The notes under the pieces are model-generated. The model made no database searches, had not been told where the DNA came from, and saw nothing but the letters and a program-made list of their open reading frames with translations. The translations under genes were made by a program, and so were the position numbers. Positions 1-12,091 of a DNA stretch of 64,000 nucleotides are shown here, piece after piece. Each line of letters begins with the position of its first letter. Within the stretch, counting starts at the first letter, position 1. Source of the DNA: Portulaca oleracea (taxonomy: Eukaryota; Streptophyta; Magnoliopsida; Caryophyllales; Portulacaceae); the NCBI GenBank assembly GCA_029582165.1, contig CM055888.1, positions 19,535,501-19,599,500 of the forward strand, given 5' to 3'.

Positions 1-9
1 TCTGATGAT

Positions 10-1550
10 ATGGTGCGTCGAGTAAGTAACAGGCTCATAGGAGAACATCTTGCTTATGATCAGGATGAAGAGGTCAATGCCCTTGGTACGTTATTACCGA
101 CTTTAAACTCGGTCCAGGTACGAATTTTCCGTATGGTCACTCATTCGTTTGAAAATGGTAACACCGGACCCATCTTCGTTTGTGGTAGTGGCGGAACTGG
201 GAAAACCTGTCTTTAAAACGCTATCATCACATACTTCAGGTTGAAGAAGTTGATTGTCCTATCAGTCACGATATCAAGGATCACAGCTCTTCTGTTGCAT
301 ATGGGGAAGACAACTTATTCCATGTTTAAGATTCTAATCGACATACACGAGATGTCTACATGCTCCATATCGAAACAATCCGATCTGACCAGGCTAATTA
401 TGGAGGCGTCCCTCATTATGTGGGACGAAGCAGCCACAATGGCGCATCGGCATACCGTCGAGGCTGTGGAGCGATCGTTGCATGATAGTTGTAGCCGAGA
501 TGAGCCTTTCGGAGGAAAGATTGTCATTTTTGGTGGTGACTTCAGACAGATTCTTCCCGTTGTCACGAAGGAAATAGAGCTGACATTGTTGCATTGTCGC
601 TGCCGAGGGCTACGTTTGGCGTTGTTGTAGTGGGCACCATCTTACTCAGATACCGCTACAACCTAACTTAACACCCGATCAGCGTGACTGTTTGCATGCC
701 TTCTCCCAGTGGACATTAGCTGTTGCCAATGGCTCCATACAAGGCCGCGCATTGTTAGGAGATACTGAGCCGAATTGGATAGAGATTCCGGATGAATTTA
801 TGATCAACAACGATCGTAATGGCCTTCAAAAATTGATACAATTTGTCTACCCAGATACCGCGAAGACTCATACTTTCGATATCATTGTATCTTGGCTCCT
901 CTAAACACCGACGTTGATGAGTTGAATTCGAGGATTTTGGAAATGCTTCCCGGTGAGAGTCGTACATATCTCAGCTCAGACACGTTCCTCCAAAACGATC
1001 GCATACGTAGTTGATTGACATTAATCCACCGGAGATGTTGCATGGTTTAAACTTATCGGGGTTCCCTAACCACGAAATCAAGTTGAAGGTTGGTGCCCCC
1101 GTTTTTCTACTGCGAAACCTTGACCCGTCTAAAGGATTGTGCAACAACACCCGCTTGATCGTTGAACGACTGGGTACTCGAATGATCCAAGCGAAGATTA
1201 TGAGTGGACGTAACATTGGCCACGCCGTTGTCATACCTCGCATTGACCTTACTCCTCCGACAAATGATTGTCCATTCCACCTTAAGAGAAGGAAATTTCC
1301 CCTAAAGGTGTCCTTAGCTATGACAATCAACAAAAGCCAATGTCAAACGCTTCACTTTGTTGGCATTTATCTTCCTCACGCAGTATTCTCCCATGGGCAA
1401 CTGTACGTTGCAATATCTCGGGTGACATCCCCTACGGGCCTAAGGTTTCTGATATGCAATAAGAGCGGCGTACCTTCCAATGTGACCAAAAATATTGTAT
1501 ATCGAGAAGTCTTTAACGACATCCAACAGTCTTGGTTAGTCAATTTATAT
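10..1550 (+). pseudogene. PIF1-like DNA helicase of a Helitron (decayed, 5' truncated)
   Basis: Helitron helicases unwind DNA during rolling-circle transposition. Seen in order: Walker A GSGGTGKT at 184-207; Walker B-type motif WDEAA near 421-435; the FGGDFRQILPVV motif near 528-563; a long C-terminal stretch from 1011 containing GAPVFLLRNLDPS, the LAMTINKSQ motif near 1313-1340, and the C-terminal HGQLYVAISRV motif near 1391-1425. The pieces sit in different frames, with breaks at about 213, 600, 905 and 1010, so no full protein can be made. The family match rests on motif order and spacing. A cellular PIF1 gene is less likely because an RPA-like gene and a Helitron terminus follow directly. 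Confidence 0.87.
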
Positions 1551-1677
1551 CCCTGGTTGTGTTTTACCGTTGTTCAACTTATATTCCTGCAAATATAGTT
1601 TGATTGTGAATCTTTTACTTTACTCATATGACCTATTTCACAGCCTTACGCGTATATTGTGCACTGAAATCATTACT

Positions 1678-3910
1678 GCAGATGTAAGTGACTATGACTG
1701 GGTGTTGCGCAATGCACCAATAAGTAGCTTCAGCCCAGCCGGTTCATCTGCCCCGTTCGTTGGTCGCCTTATGCGATCGATGGGCGTGCATCAATGTGGA
1801 CGTCATCATGAGCGGAAGCTTATCTTCATGGATCGCATGGTATTGCTTATGCCAAGTTTCTTTTTGAACTCATTCTTTTTGGAAATCACATTGCTTACTG
1901 ATTTTGCGTTTCTCTTGCAGCATGATCAGATAGTTGTCATTATCTAGGGTGATGACTTGATTGCTAAATGGACAGATCGACTTGCACTTGGCGTCATCTA
2001 CCACATCACCAGTCTTTCCGTTACATGTGCCATGTCGTTTGAGAAGCAACAAAGTGATAATCGATTGAAATTGGTATTTACACCCAACACGCATGTAATG
2101 GATGTCATACCAGAATGTCTCCACATTCCGGTCCAGTATCGCGCTCCGTTCCTTCCCTTCGTTGAGGTCCCCAACCATGTGGGCAAATTCATACGTATAT
2201 ATATAGTGTTCACAATATATATTGTATACTTTTCTCACTCCTCATTTTTTTGTTTTATGTCAATGTCTGCCTGTTAACCATGTATTTGCATCTTCTGTGT
2301 TCATGCAGATGTTATTGGTGTTGTCGTCACTGCAACACTGCCTGTAGTGACTCACAAGTGAACCACGGGCCCTAATCCTATAGTCATCAGGACTGTGCGC
2401 CGACAATTACTGCTATGTGACAAGAGGTACCTATTTCAATTATATATTTGCTTTGCTTATGCTTTGACGTTTGGTATAATCTCATTACTTGGAGTTGATT
2501 GTTCCGTTTGTATGTGCAGGATGCATCTTTTGTTGATTACACTATTTGAAGATTTCACAGAAATTGAGGGTAGTAGACTCCATGAAGATCGATCTTGACA
2601 GAGACAACGTACTACTTGCTTCGAGAGTCAGAGTTGATTCTTATCAAGGTAATGTTACATACTAATTTCATTTCCTACCCCACTCTCTTACGTAATATTT
2701 TATTAACTCAATGTATCATGTTTCCCCAATTATCTCAGGATCAACGTCATTGACCACCATACCCCGTAGTTCGTTGATGATTGCTCCTAGCATTCCGGAA
2801 ACGGATGCCTTGGAATCATCGTATGTTAACCGTTCTTTTACTGAATTGTTCAATTTTCGAAAGTTCTTCGTTTTATAATTCTTACCCTCCCGCATGTTAG
2901 GTCTGAATTATACGTTGTCGAACAACGCCTCAAGTGGATGCGTTATAAGCCGTTGCACATTGTTGACTTGCAAGTATTTTACTCCGCTCGAAGTATTCCA
3001 CATTCGGGGTTTATACCTGCGGCAGATGTATGTATTTTCCTCAATACCATTCATGATCCATTATGTGGTTAACCTTAAGTATACCCGCACTAACAATGTA
3101 CTATTTCGTGGTTTGTAGGTTAAATACTATCGTATTCTTTCGTTTGCTTTATAGATTATATAACATACGATGCTTGCACTGTGTGCAAATGTCTTGCCAG
3201 CACGTGCGAATCCCCGTTATGGGAACTGTAGTTGGAAGATGATGTGTCGTTCTGTACATGTTCTGAACCTAACTCGACCATGAAAAGGTAATTCTTATGT
3301 TAACAATTAATCCACCATTTTTCGTTGTGATTACATATTTGAATTACACACAAAACCAATTATCCACCACAAATATTTTTTCCTAATCCATTTCTTTCTT
3401 CAGAAGATTTATCTTCGTAGTCACGTTGCGAGATTGTAGTGGCACCAAATTATTCACCGTTTTCCATGAAGGTGCATAGATATTGTTGCACAGTAACAAA
3501 CAAGATTTGGATGCCTATGCCGCATAGGTTATAACACGAATTACATTTCTTATAAAACTTTAACACCATTTCCTGATAATAATTACCTAATTTATTTACT
3601 ATTATTCCGTACAGCCCGAACCGGATCTAACCATGGCGACTTATATAGATTTGCATCAGCAACAACACAACAAGCCATGTGGTTCATCATATATCCTCCA
3701 GGTCCCGACAGGAGGGTCACGACTGATGTGTTGCGTAGTCCATTTCGGCTTATAGTCCCATGTTTTGAGGATTGGGATGAAGAACTTATTCACATGCGCA
3801 GCACCTTCCGGTACAAAGGGTACACACCTTTCACACTTTCACTTTCATATGTATAATTTGTTTCATAAAATTTTACCACTATTTATACGATAATTAAAAA
3901 TTTCAGGTTG
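1678..3910 (+). pseudogene. RPA70-like (OB-fold) gene of the Helitron, decayed
   Basis: Single-strand-DNA-binding protein genes related to replication protein A large subunit accompany plant Helitrons. Exon-like blocks with AG/GT borders can be followed: 1681-1838 (YDWVLRNAPI region, donor at GTATTG); 1921-2189 (GDDLIAKWTDRLALG, LKLVFTPNTHV, VPNHVGKF); 2310-2426 (DVIGVVVTATLP); 2520-2648 (TLFEDFTEIEG, then SRVRVDSYQG in another frame); 2740-2820; 2901 onward; 3155-3286 with a cysteine cluster (CTVCKCL ... CTCSEP) like the RPA zinc ribbon; 3405-3470 (VVTLRDCSGTKLF). In-frame stops, for example just before GDDLIAK and in the 2310 exon, show it is dead. Exon edges are my reading, not verified. 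Confidence 0.7.
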
Positions 3911-4127
3911 ACGTAAGGAAGGATGATGCATCATGCAACTCACCGTGGTCGACGTTCATTCACATTTTAGGAAATTTTCTATTGCTGAATTACATGTTTT
4001 GTCGGAACAATTTATCATGATGTTTTTCATGTAACAATTTCATTAATATTTCGTTTGGTTTATTTGTATGGACAGTTACTTATCCATGATTTTAATAAAA
4101 TTTCAAAAGTAGCTAATTGAGTTCGCT

Positions 4128-4155
4128 CCGTGCATCGCACGGGTTGAAGCCTAGT
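4128..4155 (+). other. Helitron 1 3' terminus: hairpin plus CTAGT
   Basis: CCGTGC (4128-4133), a 3-nt loop, GCACGG (4137-4142), then 8 nt and CTAGT (4151-4155). This is the standard plant Helitron 3' structure (GC hairpin followed by CTRRT). Confidence 0.88.
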
Positions 4156-6563
4156 ACTAGTAATATTAATCTGCTCAATATCCTTAGCAATTAGAACAAA
4201 AATACTAGTAATATTATTATAATTATATAAAGATAATTTGTTATGTATAGTTTTGAAAAAGTAATGATCTATTATCTATTATCGATTATCTATTCTATTA
4301 AGTATATTAAAACAAAATCACCTCAACAAGATCATGTCATGTGTCAATTCAAATTTAATGCAACAATTATAATAAACAATAAAGCATGGGATAAGAGAGA
4401 GAGGGATAGAGAAAGAGAAAGATAGTAGCTCTCAAAAGTCATGAAAATTATTGCAAAAAATGATGAGGAAATGAGATTTTGGGGAAATTTCAAAGAATAT
4501 GGTGGGTAGTATGACGGACAGTGGAGTAACCCTTCAATGTAGGATTACCAATATTTTTAAGAGGTGGTCTAACATTAATACATAATCAATTATGTTAATA
4601 AACATTTTGACAGTTATAGTTGTAAGAGCAATAAATTAATGACTTAATTTATAATATATGACCTTCTAAATTAGCAGTAATTACATAGTGTCCATTCATT
4701 TTATTTATAGTTAATATCAAATTTTTATTAATAATCCTAATCTGCTTAGGGGAGTAGTATTAAGTTGAAATTTCATATCAATCGAAATTTACAAATTGAG
4801 TGAATTTGGTAGGAGATATTCAAACGTCTGTTCAAGTCATCACTTTGTCTAATAGGGAGTTCACGCATGACACTCATCCTTGCAACAGGTTAGAGTTTCA
4901 TTTTTTTGGGTAATCTCCTAAAATTTAAGTTTTTAGATATTATGTTTTTATTTTTTTTGTCACCAATCGATCGTAGCGGATATTCTATTATAGTTGATCA
5001 TTTAGTGATTGTTTTAATAAGGGATATCTATGAGTATGTTATATAGTATTTACCATAAATCTTTCCCTTCTTATTGTAGTTAGAAGGTTTGTAATTATAA
5101 ATTTACGGGCACTAATATGTATATTGTTTCTAACTATAGAATTTTTAAAGGTACAAACACTAGGGGTCATCCTTCTTCAACCATGACCTTCATTTTTTTT
5201 GTTGCTATAACTTTTTGTTTAGGATATAATGTTAGTGAGATGTAATAGTCTATCAATACAGATCGGAAATCTACTCCATCATCATAACTTTGATACATTA
5301 TACATTTAGTGTTATTAAAATTTAAATAAAAAAATGATTACAATGTACATAATTTCGTAAACACAATTATAGTTAGTTATTTTAGTTATTATACTGATTA
5401 TAAGATTTAAACCAATTTGATACTTTTAATCCTAGAAATATTAAAATCCTAGTAATATTAAATTGTAATATGTTGTCTACTCTTCATGAGGCTATTTCTC
5501 GAAGACTTAAGAGAGATGGAAGATATTTCATCCTTGGAGGAAAATAGGGCAGGGCTCTTTCGAAGATAGCAACCTAAAACTATTTTTTAGAAGAATTTCT
5601 CCAGAAAATTAAGGTTTGAATTATCATGCTTGAGGTCTTTCTTTTTGAAAAAAAATATTTTTTGATTTTTGATGATGTTGACTACTCACAGTTACTTTCA
5701 GATACATAAATGGTGTTCCATTGACAATCTCCTATCTTGAGAGAGAGCACTAAAGTGGCACTAGAAAATTAAATAAAGTCAATGATGATATGAGGTCAGT
5801 TAGTGACATAAACTACTTAATATTATTTTAATTATTCTTCAAATATTATTATTTAATGGATTTTGTTATTGCTAATGGTATTTTTTTTAACTTCAATTAG
5901 ACAAACAAGACATTTTACAATTAAATATCCAATAATATTGGAACTTTATGATTAATTTAATCTAGGAGTCACTTAATATATTTCCAATAATTATAAAACA
6001 TTGCGTGTGTTTGTGTGTTTTTTTTAACATGAAATCCATATATATTAGTAGCAAATTGTTAGAAACTTTTGTAATTCAATCATATTTTTAGTTATAATTA
6101 TGTTAGGTTTTACACTAACATTGATTAGATTATTTTGAAAAAAGATACGTGCTAATTTTCAAATACTTTTAAAAAATTATAGTAAGTAGTAATTTTCAAT
6201 CATTATTAAATTATTATAAATTGGTAAAAATTATATTGGACATGTAAAATGATAAAGAAATATTAAGGATAAAAAAATTAGTTAAGTGGACAAATAAATA
6301 AAAATAGGAGTATTATATATTATGCACCAAAAACAATACATGAAAATTTTAAATGGATATAATGTATTTTCTTTTTACAATAGGGTCACACTACTCGAAT
6401 ATACTTTTCAATTATTTATTGTATTTATTTTTTTAAATGACATAATGCATTTCAAAAAGGGTATTCTTGGCGGAGTGTAATTTGAAATTTTTTATTTTTG
6501 TTTAGGAATTTGAAGTTGCGACATGGATTATATTTGGAAACTTTCTAACCAGATACTATAATA

Positions 6564-6776
6564 CTACCTCTATGCCAAAATGTTTGTCCTTTGACTAAGT
6601 TTTGACTGTTGATTACTTACAAATTATAATAAGTTACAATTTGAAATTACCGTCATTCAAATTTTTAGTAAATTATCTTTCTGATGGTGGTAATTTCATA
6701 TTTTAACTATTGATAATTTGTGAGTAATTAACGGTTAAAATTTAGTCAAATGACAAATATTTTGGGACGGAGGTAG
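6564..6776. mobile_element. Stowaway-type MITE (Tc1/mariner-like)
   Basis: Terminal inverted repeats of about 60 bp start CTACCTC and end GAGGTAG, with near-mirror arms containing AAAATRTTTGTC. Both ends are flanked by TA (6562-6563 and 6777-6778), the Tc1/mariner target. Length 213 bp, non-coding. Confidence 0.9.
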
Positions 6777-6932
6777 TAATAAGTAAGCATTCCCACTAAT
6801 ATTGTTAAGGTAAATGCTAACGATCGCCTCTAGGATATAAGATGGTTAAAGTGCATCAAATATAAATATCTCTTAGAATCTCATCTATTAAGTAAATTAA
6901 TTCAAACCCCCCCCCCCCCCAACAATTACCTA

Positions 6933-7193
6933 CTCCCTCCGTCCCTTTATAACTGTCATGTTAACAACTTTGTATAACCAATGTCTCTAGGAAATAGAAT
7001 AAAAAAAATTGTATATGGACAAGTATACCCCTCTCCAAGAAAGGAATAAAGGAGAATTTTTAAAGATAAAATAAAACACAAATTCATTAATTAAGGTTAA
7101 TTTGAGTATATTAACTACTGAAATTGTAAATTTGACAAATAAATATGGACAAGGTAGTTAGGAAAATTAACATTCATTAAGGTACAGATGGAG
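6933..7193. mobile_element. Stowaway-type MITE
   Basis: Begins CTCCCTCCGTCCCTT and ends with the inverted counterpart (GGTACAGATGGAG), flanked by TA at 6931-6932 and 7194-7195. About 261 bp. A run of 14 C (about 6907-6920) lies just before it. Confidence 0.88.
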
Positions 7194-7345
7194 TATTAAT
7201 TACCGATTAATTAATATATGGCAACCTCAACTTTTTCATTAGTTACTGCTTTAATAATTAATGGTTTCAAATATTAATTAAAGTTTAGTATTTTCCTAAT
7301 ATTAATTAAAGTAAATATGTGCATTGTACGGACACAAAGGCTAGT

Positions 7346-8159
7346 TTAAAATGAAACCTTGAAAAAGTAGAAAGTGGAATAGAAAAAGTTAAGGTATACT
7401 GAAATTTCTTTAGTAAACATATTTTTAAAAATTTAAAAGTAAAACAGAATTGACGTACTTTATAATTATAAACAAATTTCTAGATGAGTGATGATAGGAG
7501 TTTAACCTAGAGACATTTTTCAATTGTCTTACCCTTCCGCAAATTATTATTTTAAAAAACATTTTACACCAATTTTTTTAATAGTACGTATTAATTATCA
7601 TTTATAAGAAGTTTTGGCTACGTTCGCTACGCCAATGACCATAACTTATACCATAATCAAATCAACCTCGTTCGTTAGGCTTATTGTAGGTGTTTTTTTG
7701 AAAATATAAAAAAATAATAGATAAAAATATAAGTTTACACAATTTATATTTAGTATTATACTTATAGATCGAATTTAGTCTTAACATTTTATGTACACTA
7801 AATATGTAATAATATGATTTTAATGATGGACAGAACATTTAAAAGATGTCTTGCCCAAAATTCATATCATTTTCATTTCGAGGATAAAAGGTTACCATCT
7901 TAAAGTCCCTAATCCCGATCGCTATGGAGGATTCAGAATATGCCAACAACTCTCCTGTAGTACTGTGTGTTGTTGTACCTGAAAATTTGTAACGGAAGTT
8001 GCTGGTGGACAATGTGCATAATCCATCAGGATAGATGGTATTAATTCACGATATAAATAAATATCCATCGAGTGGAATATTATTATTTATGTAAAGGATA
8101 GAGTCCACAGTGTGTAAATGGATAGACATAATAAACCTAACATACATTAGTGTCAATCA

Positions 8160-8190
<31 letters not shown>

Positions 8191-8340
8191 ATATACACTT
8201 TCTAAATTCATGAAAAACCTTTTGTAATTCAAATTAAAATTTCTTAGCTGGAGAAACCGGTGAGGAATTTGAGGGTAAGTAGAGTTTGTCCTATTACCAG
8301 GAGACACTCAACCAAAAATCTCACATAGTCTTTTTTTTTA
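7346..8340. other. AT-rich non-coding stretch with a TA microsatellite
   Basis: No convincing gene. Contains a short (TA)n run at about 8167-8190. The stretch 7855-8040 has slightly higher complexity but no recognisable coding frame. Confidence 0.5.
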
Positions 8341-8765
8341 GGTTTATTGGATGATAATACACTGAACTTTAGGGGTATTAGACAATAATGCACTGAACTT
8401 TTGTTTTGGACTCTAATACACTGAACTTTGAGGTATTGATATTGGACGATAACACTCATTCAATTCGGTGGTGGTTTCTGGTGGCTGTCCTATTTTGAGG
8501 TGTCGTTTTTCTATTTTTTTCAGAAAAAAACTTTTGCCGTGTAAGAAAGTACACATAAGCAGAATGACTAATATATTTTTTTTGGAAAAAAATAGAAAAA
8601 CGATACCCAAAGTGGGACAACCACCACGTCAACCACCAGCTGAATTTGTCTGAGTGCATTATTGTCCAATACCCTCAAAGTTCAGTGTATTAGAGTCAAA
8701 GAAAAAAGTTCAGTGCATTATTGTTCAATACCCCTAAAGTTCAGTGTATTATTATCCAATAATCC
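8341..8765. mobile_element. Fold-back MITE with long inverted arms (Mutator-like)
   Basis: Two arms of nearly 200 bp are inverted copies: the left starts GGTTTATTGGATGATAATAC, and the right arm reads GGATTATTGGATAATAATAC on the minus strand. A repeated ACTGAACTTT motif occurs in both. A 10-bp direct repeat (nine T then A) lies at 8331-8340 and 8766-8775, fitting a 9-10-bp Mutator-type duplication, though it is low complexity. Short ORFs inside are by-products of the palindrome. Confidence 0.75.
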
Positions 8766-9859
8766 TTTTTTTTTATTTACATAGATATGGAGTCAGCTCC
8801 CACTAAGCTTATTCCCCCCTTTACTCAACAAATCAAAGTAAACGTGGATTATCGTATATATGATCCATATCATCTAACTTTGCTTTATCATAAAATAGTT
8901 AAGATTTGCTTGTAAAAATGTTGTACTCAAACTTAGAGAAACACATCACCAATTTTTTAAGTTTGCTTCCTAGAGTTGGCAAGTTTATGAAATTGCCAAT
9001 TGTCCATCACAGACTTTATAGCATGAAACTTGTGTGGGGTGTGTCATTATATGCTATCAAATGAAATACTAACATACTTTAGATACGGAGCACCCAACGA
9101 GTCCAATAGCTAATTTACAGTATATTTTTCTACACTTAGTTTCTAAGTTTGATGGTTTTTTTAATTTATTAGTAATTAGGAAAGAATTACTGTGCAATGC
9201 ACTAGTTAGAAATTACAATTTGGTTTTAATTTTAATATATATTAAAAATTATAAATAACAGTACAATTCTATATAATTTACAAACATATATATACATTTT
9301 TCAAATACAATGTGTGATAATTTAGTTTTCATATTAATTTAAGATGCTTCAGAAAATATCCTATGTTGAAGACTTTTAGTGATTTCATTGTTTTCATTGT
9401 ACAAGTATTAAAATTATATAAAATAATAGTGACATAAGTCTAATTTTATTTGTCCACCCAAAAGAAGTTTTACTATCAAATAATATCTCATTAATTCTTC
9501 ACGTCTAAAAGAAGCAGTAAAATATAAAGTAAAATATCAATTTGAACACAAGCTAAAAGATGGTAGCTTAACTTTCATTTGATATTAGGCTCTTCATGTA
9601 TTGTACTCGAGGGTAAAAAAAAGTAAATGTCTATTTGAATACAAGCTACAAGAAAGCTAGTCGCAAAACAAATTTTTCAAGGGCAAAAGTGCAAATATGT
9701 ATATGAACATAAGTCATAAAGAAGACAAGTTGCAAAATAAAATTTTCATTTCTTCAAAGTGCGAAAGAGTAATGTATGTGTGAATATAACTAATAAGGCA
9801 AGTTGCAAAACAAATTTTTCGTTCCATAGCTTTTATTCTATAGAATATACGAATTTTTT
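8766..9859. other. AT-rich intergenic DNA, no feature recognised
   Basis: No gene seen. Several diverged copies of a phrase like AAGCTA-AAGTTGCAAAACAAATTTTTC recur between about 9540 and 9830, suggesting an old local duplication. Confidence 0.4.
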
Positions 9860-10715
9860 CAAAGGAAAACTTGTTAGAACCCTTCGAGGACCTCAACAAA
9901 CCCTGGCTCAAGGATCTTGACAGACCCATGCTCAAGGACCTTGGCAATTGGATCGGTTTTGAATGAAAGTCCAAATTCCGCACATGATCCAGAAAAGGGA
10001 AGTTTCCATCACTAGAAAAATATGGATCAGATCCTTTCTAATATTATATATTCTGATTATGTGTGTGATTCTTGTAGATACAACAAGGAAACAAAACAAG
10101 GGAAGAAATTATACACGATTGATGCAACAGTAAAAAAGGAAGAAATCATAGCTTGAACTAATTACAAGAAAAGGCAAGGGACCGTTGACAAAGAAAGGCT
10201 AGAAAACAGAGGCTCCAACCCAAGAACACTATAAAAGACGATTGAAGAGCAAAAGAAGAATTAATCGATTCAAAGGAAGAAATCGAAGAGTAGGAAAATC
10301 CTTGAGGATTTCTTAGTGTGTCTTTGAGACACGAGTTTGTTTTTGCTGTAACCAAGGACATTGGTGAGTTATTGGTAACAGAACCTTAAGGGAATTAGGT
10401 TCTGTGAGTGAAAACACCTTGTTGTGTTGGTGCATTGTTTTGCTTAATAATCTCTGAAAGTGCCCTTCAGTAAGGCACTCCGCTAGCAATTGCTACAAGG
10501 ACCTTACTCATTTAGTAACTAGGTTACTGTATTTCTGTACTCTGTTCTGATTGAATATATGATGTTTATTAGTTATCTCGTATTGTCCTTTATATCTGTG
10601 AAATTAATCTCTTAACCTGAAAAGGGTTAAGAAACCTAACGTCCTTTATCCCAACTATCCAAAAATTGTGATAACCCTATTCACCACCACCCCCCCTCTA
10701 GGGTTCTTTCAAAAA
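9860..10715 (+). repeat. LTR-like fragment, Copia (SIRE/Maximus)-like, uncertain
   Basis: The segment shows LTR-type composition: CTGGCTCAAGGATCTTGACAG at its start, then a UTR-like region. It ends in the phrase ATTCACCACCACCCCCCCTC-TAGGG near 10679-10702, which resembles the end of SIRE/Maximus Copia LTRs as I remember them. No primer-binding site or partner LTR was found, so it may be a degraded solo LTR. The ends are approximate. Confidence 0.4.
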
Positions 10716-10818
10716 CTGAAAATCCAGTGGACCATCTATATACACTACTATATATTGTAGATATATCATGAGATTATTCCTAGACCTTCAACCATTAATA
10801 TAAAATTTTGAACTAGTT

Positions 10819-11853
10819 GGAGTTACTCCCCCTTGAGTTTATGAAAAAGTAGGATTTTAGCCCCTGTGTTTCGGAAATTCGGTTTACCCTATTTCAACAT
10901 TAAAACAAGTAATAGATAAGCTACCTAACATTTATAATAAGGATTAAATACATATTTTTAGATAAAGAAAAGTGAACTGACAAAATTACCCTCAATTTAT
11001 TTTCTTACATGCCCCGAAACCCACCAAATCAGCCATTAACACCTACCCAAAAACACCTCCGAACTCCAAATCCACAACTTGATTCCTTTGTAGATTCAAC
11101 CTGCCAGAGACTACTCTAAAAATTAATTTGATTCTTATAAACCAGGGGAAAAGAAGGAACGACACTGCATCTGAATGACCTATATTTTACACAGTGTTGG
11201 AGTAGGAGGCGGCAAAATTGACGATTAAGGCAATGCCAAGTGTCAAAATTGGGGATGGGGTTAATGGGGAGTGCACGACTTCTCTGGAGGAGTGGGTGGA
11301 CGGATAAGTTGTGAAGGAGATGCCTTGCAAGCACAGGTTCCATGGCGGGTGCACCGAGAATTGACTTGGGATGTGGCGGTCGTGCCCGATTTGTCAGTAC
11401 GTTATGCCACCGGAGGAGGTGGAAGAGGAGAGAAAGAAGAAGAGGGAGGAGACAGTAAATAAAGAAGAAGAGAGAGGAGAAAGAAGGAGAGAGAGATTTG
11501 GATTAGTTTCTCTTATGGAGGGACCAGGCGAATAGAGAAGGATAGACAAAGAATTGGAGAATCTAAAGATGGTGAGGATGAAAGTGGCGAGATGAGAGCG
11601 GTGTGGTGGTTTAGGTGCTTCCAATTAGGGTTATTTCTTAGGGGGAGAGGGGGAGGGGGAGAATAAATGTGTCTTTTCATGCTTTTACTTAAGCTCATTT
11701 TAGACTTTTTACACTCTTCATCAAGGGTAATTCTGTCATTTATCACAAAAAGTGTAGAATAATTAAGGATTTAAAGTTGACAAAGGGTAAACCTAATTTC
11801 CAAAACTTGGTGACCAAAATCTTACTTTTCTATAAAGTCAACGGGTAAAAACC
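10819..11853. mobile_element. Mutator-like element carrying a host gene fragment (Pack-MULE candidate)
   Basis: Left arm 10819-10903 and right arm 11775-11853 are inverted copies sharing GAAAAGTAGATTTT-like and GGTTTACCCT blocks (left GTAGGATTTTAG, right minus strand GTAAGATTTTGG). Interior about 870 bp, non-transposase, including a RING-H2 gene fragment on the plus strand (11206-11500). I could not find a matching 9-bp target duplication, so the superfamily is inferred from arm length and gene capture. Confidence 0.65.
11206..11500 (+). pseudogene. RING-H2 E3 ubiquitin ligase fragment captured by the transposon
   Basis: RING-H2 ligases pass ubiquitin from an E2 enzyme to target proteins. 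In the frame from 11206 the sequence reads EAAKLTIKAMPSVKI, then GECTTSLEEW, then KEMPCKHRFHGGC and SCPICQYVMPPEE, then an acidic/basic tail. This is the spacing of a plant RING-H2 domain of the EAMPCKHxFHxxC type seen in small cytosolic ligases such as the RING1/MPSR1 group. Seven of eight metal ligands are kept; the second Cys is Ser (CTTS for CxxC). Two in-frame stops (TAA after the WVDG region, and TGA where a conserved Trp is expected) kill the frame. It lies wholly inside the inverted arms at 10819-11853, so capture by that element is the simple reading. Confidence 0.8.
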
Positions 11854-12091
11854 TATGTAGTAATTTTGGTTGAATTTATTTTTATGTAGAGTATCAGTGT
11901 CATTTTGAGAGAGATCTTTTATATTCAAATCACAATAGCTAGTATAAGATTCTAATCAAGTTAGTCCTGTATATTTATATTATTTTATGTAACATATAGT
12001 CATTTGAAGCTTACAGACAAATCATAGAAATTCATACGTTGCTTTTCTGCAAAATATTGTATTAAGAATATCATCTAAAATAAGTACAATA

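Larger units (their letters stand above)
1..4155 (+). mobile_element. Helitron 1, 3' portion of a once-autonomous element
   Basis: A rolling-circle transposon whose 5' end lies outside the window. Seen: a PIF1-like helicase fragment (10-1550), then a multi-exon single-strand-DNA-binding (RPA70-like) gene (1678-3910), then a GC hairpin and a CTAGT terminus at 4128-4155. Plant Helitrons carry Rep-helicase and often RPA genes in this order. Both genes are interrupted by stops and frameshifts, so the copy is dead. The base after CTAGT is A, not the usual T. No Rep (HUH) motif is visible; it would lie upstream. Confidence 0.85.
4289..7345 (+). mobile_element. Helitron 2, non-autonomous
   Basis: The 5' terminus starts with TC at 4289 and runs into an AT-rich leader with ATCACCTCAACAAGATCATG, typical of plant Helitron 5' ends. 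The base before it is A. The 3' terminus is a degraded GTGC/GTAC hairpin near 7319-7330, ending CTAGT at 7341-7345 and followed by T, which fits A|T target use. No ORF of note; the interior is AT-rich and holds a GA-rich microsatellite (about 4395-4422) and two Stowaway MITEs (6564-6776, 6933-7193). The region 5480-5640 looks faintly exon-like but I do not recognise it. The pairing of these two ends is an inference from orientation and distance. Confidence 0.65.

Noticed and set aside
9190..9206. GTGCAATGCACTAGT resembling a Helitron 3' end
   Set aside because: The stem is only 5 bp of low GC, spacing before CTAGT is missing, and no 5' end was found.
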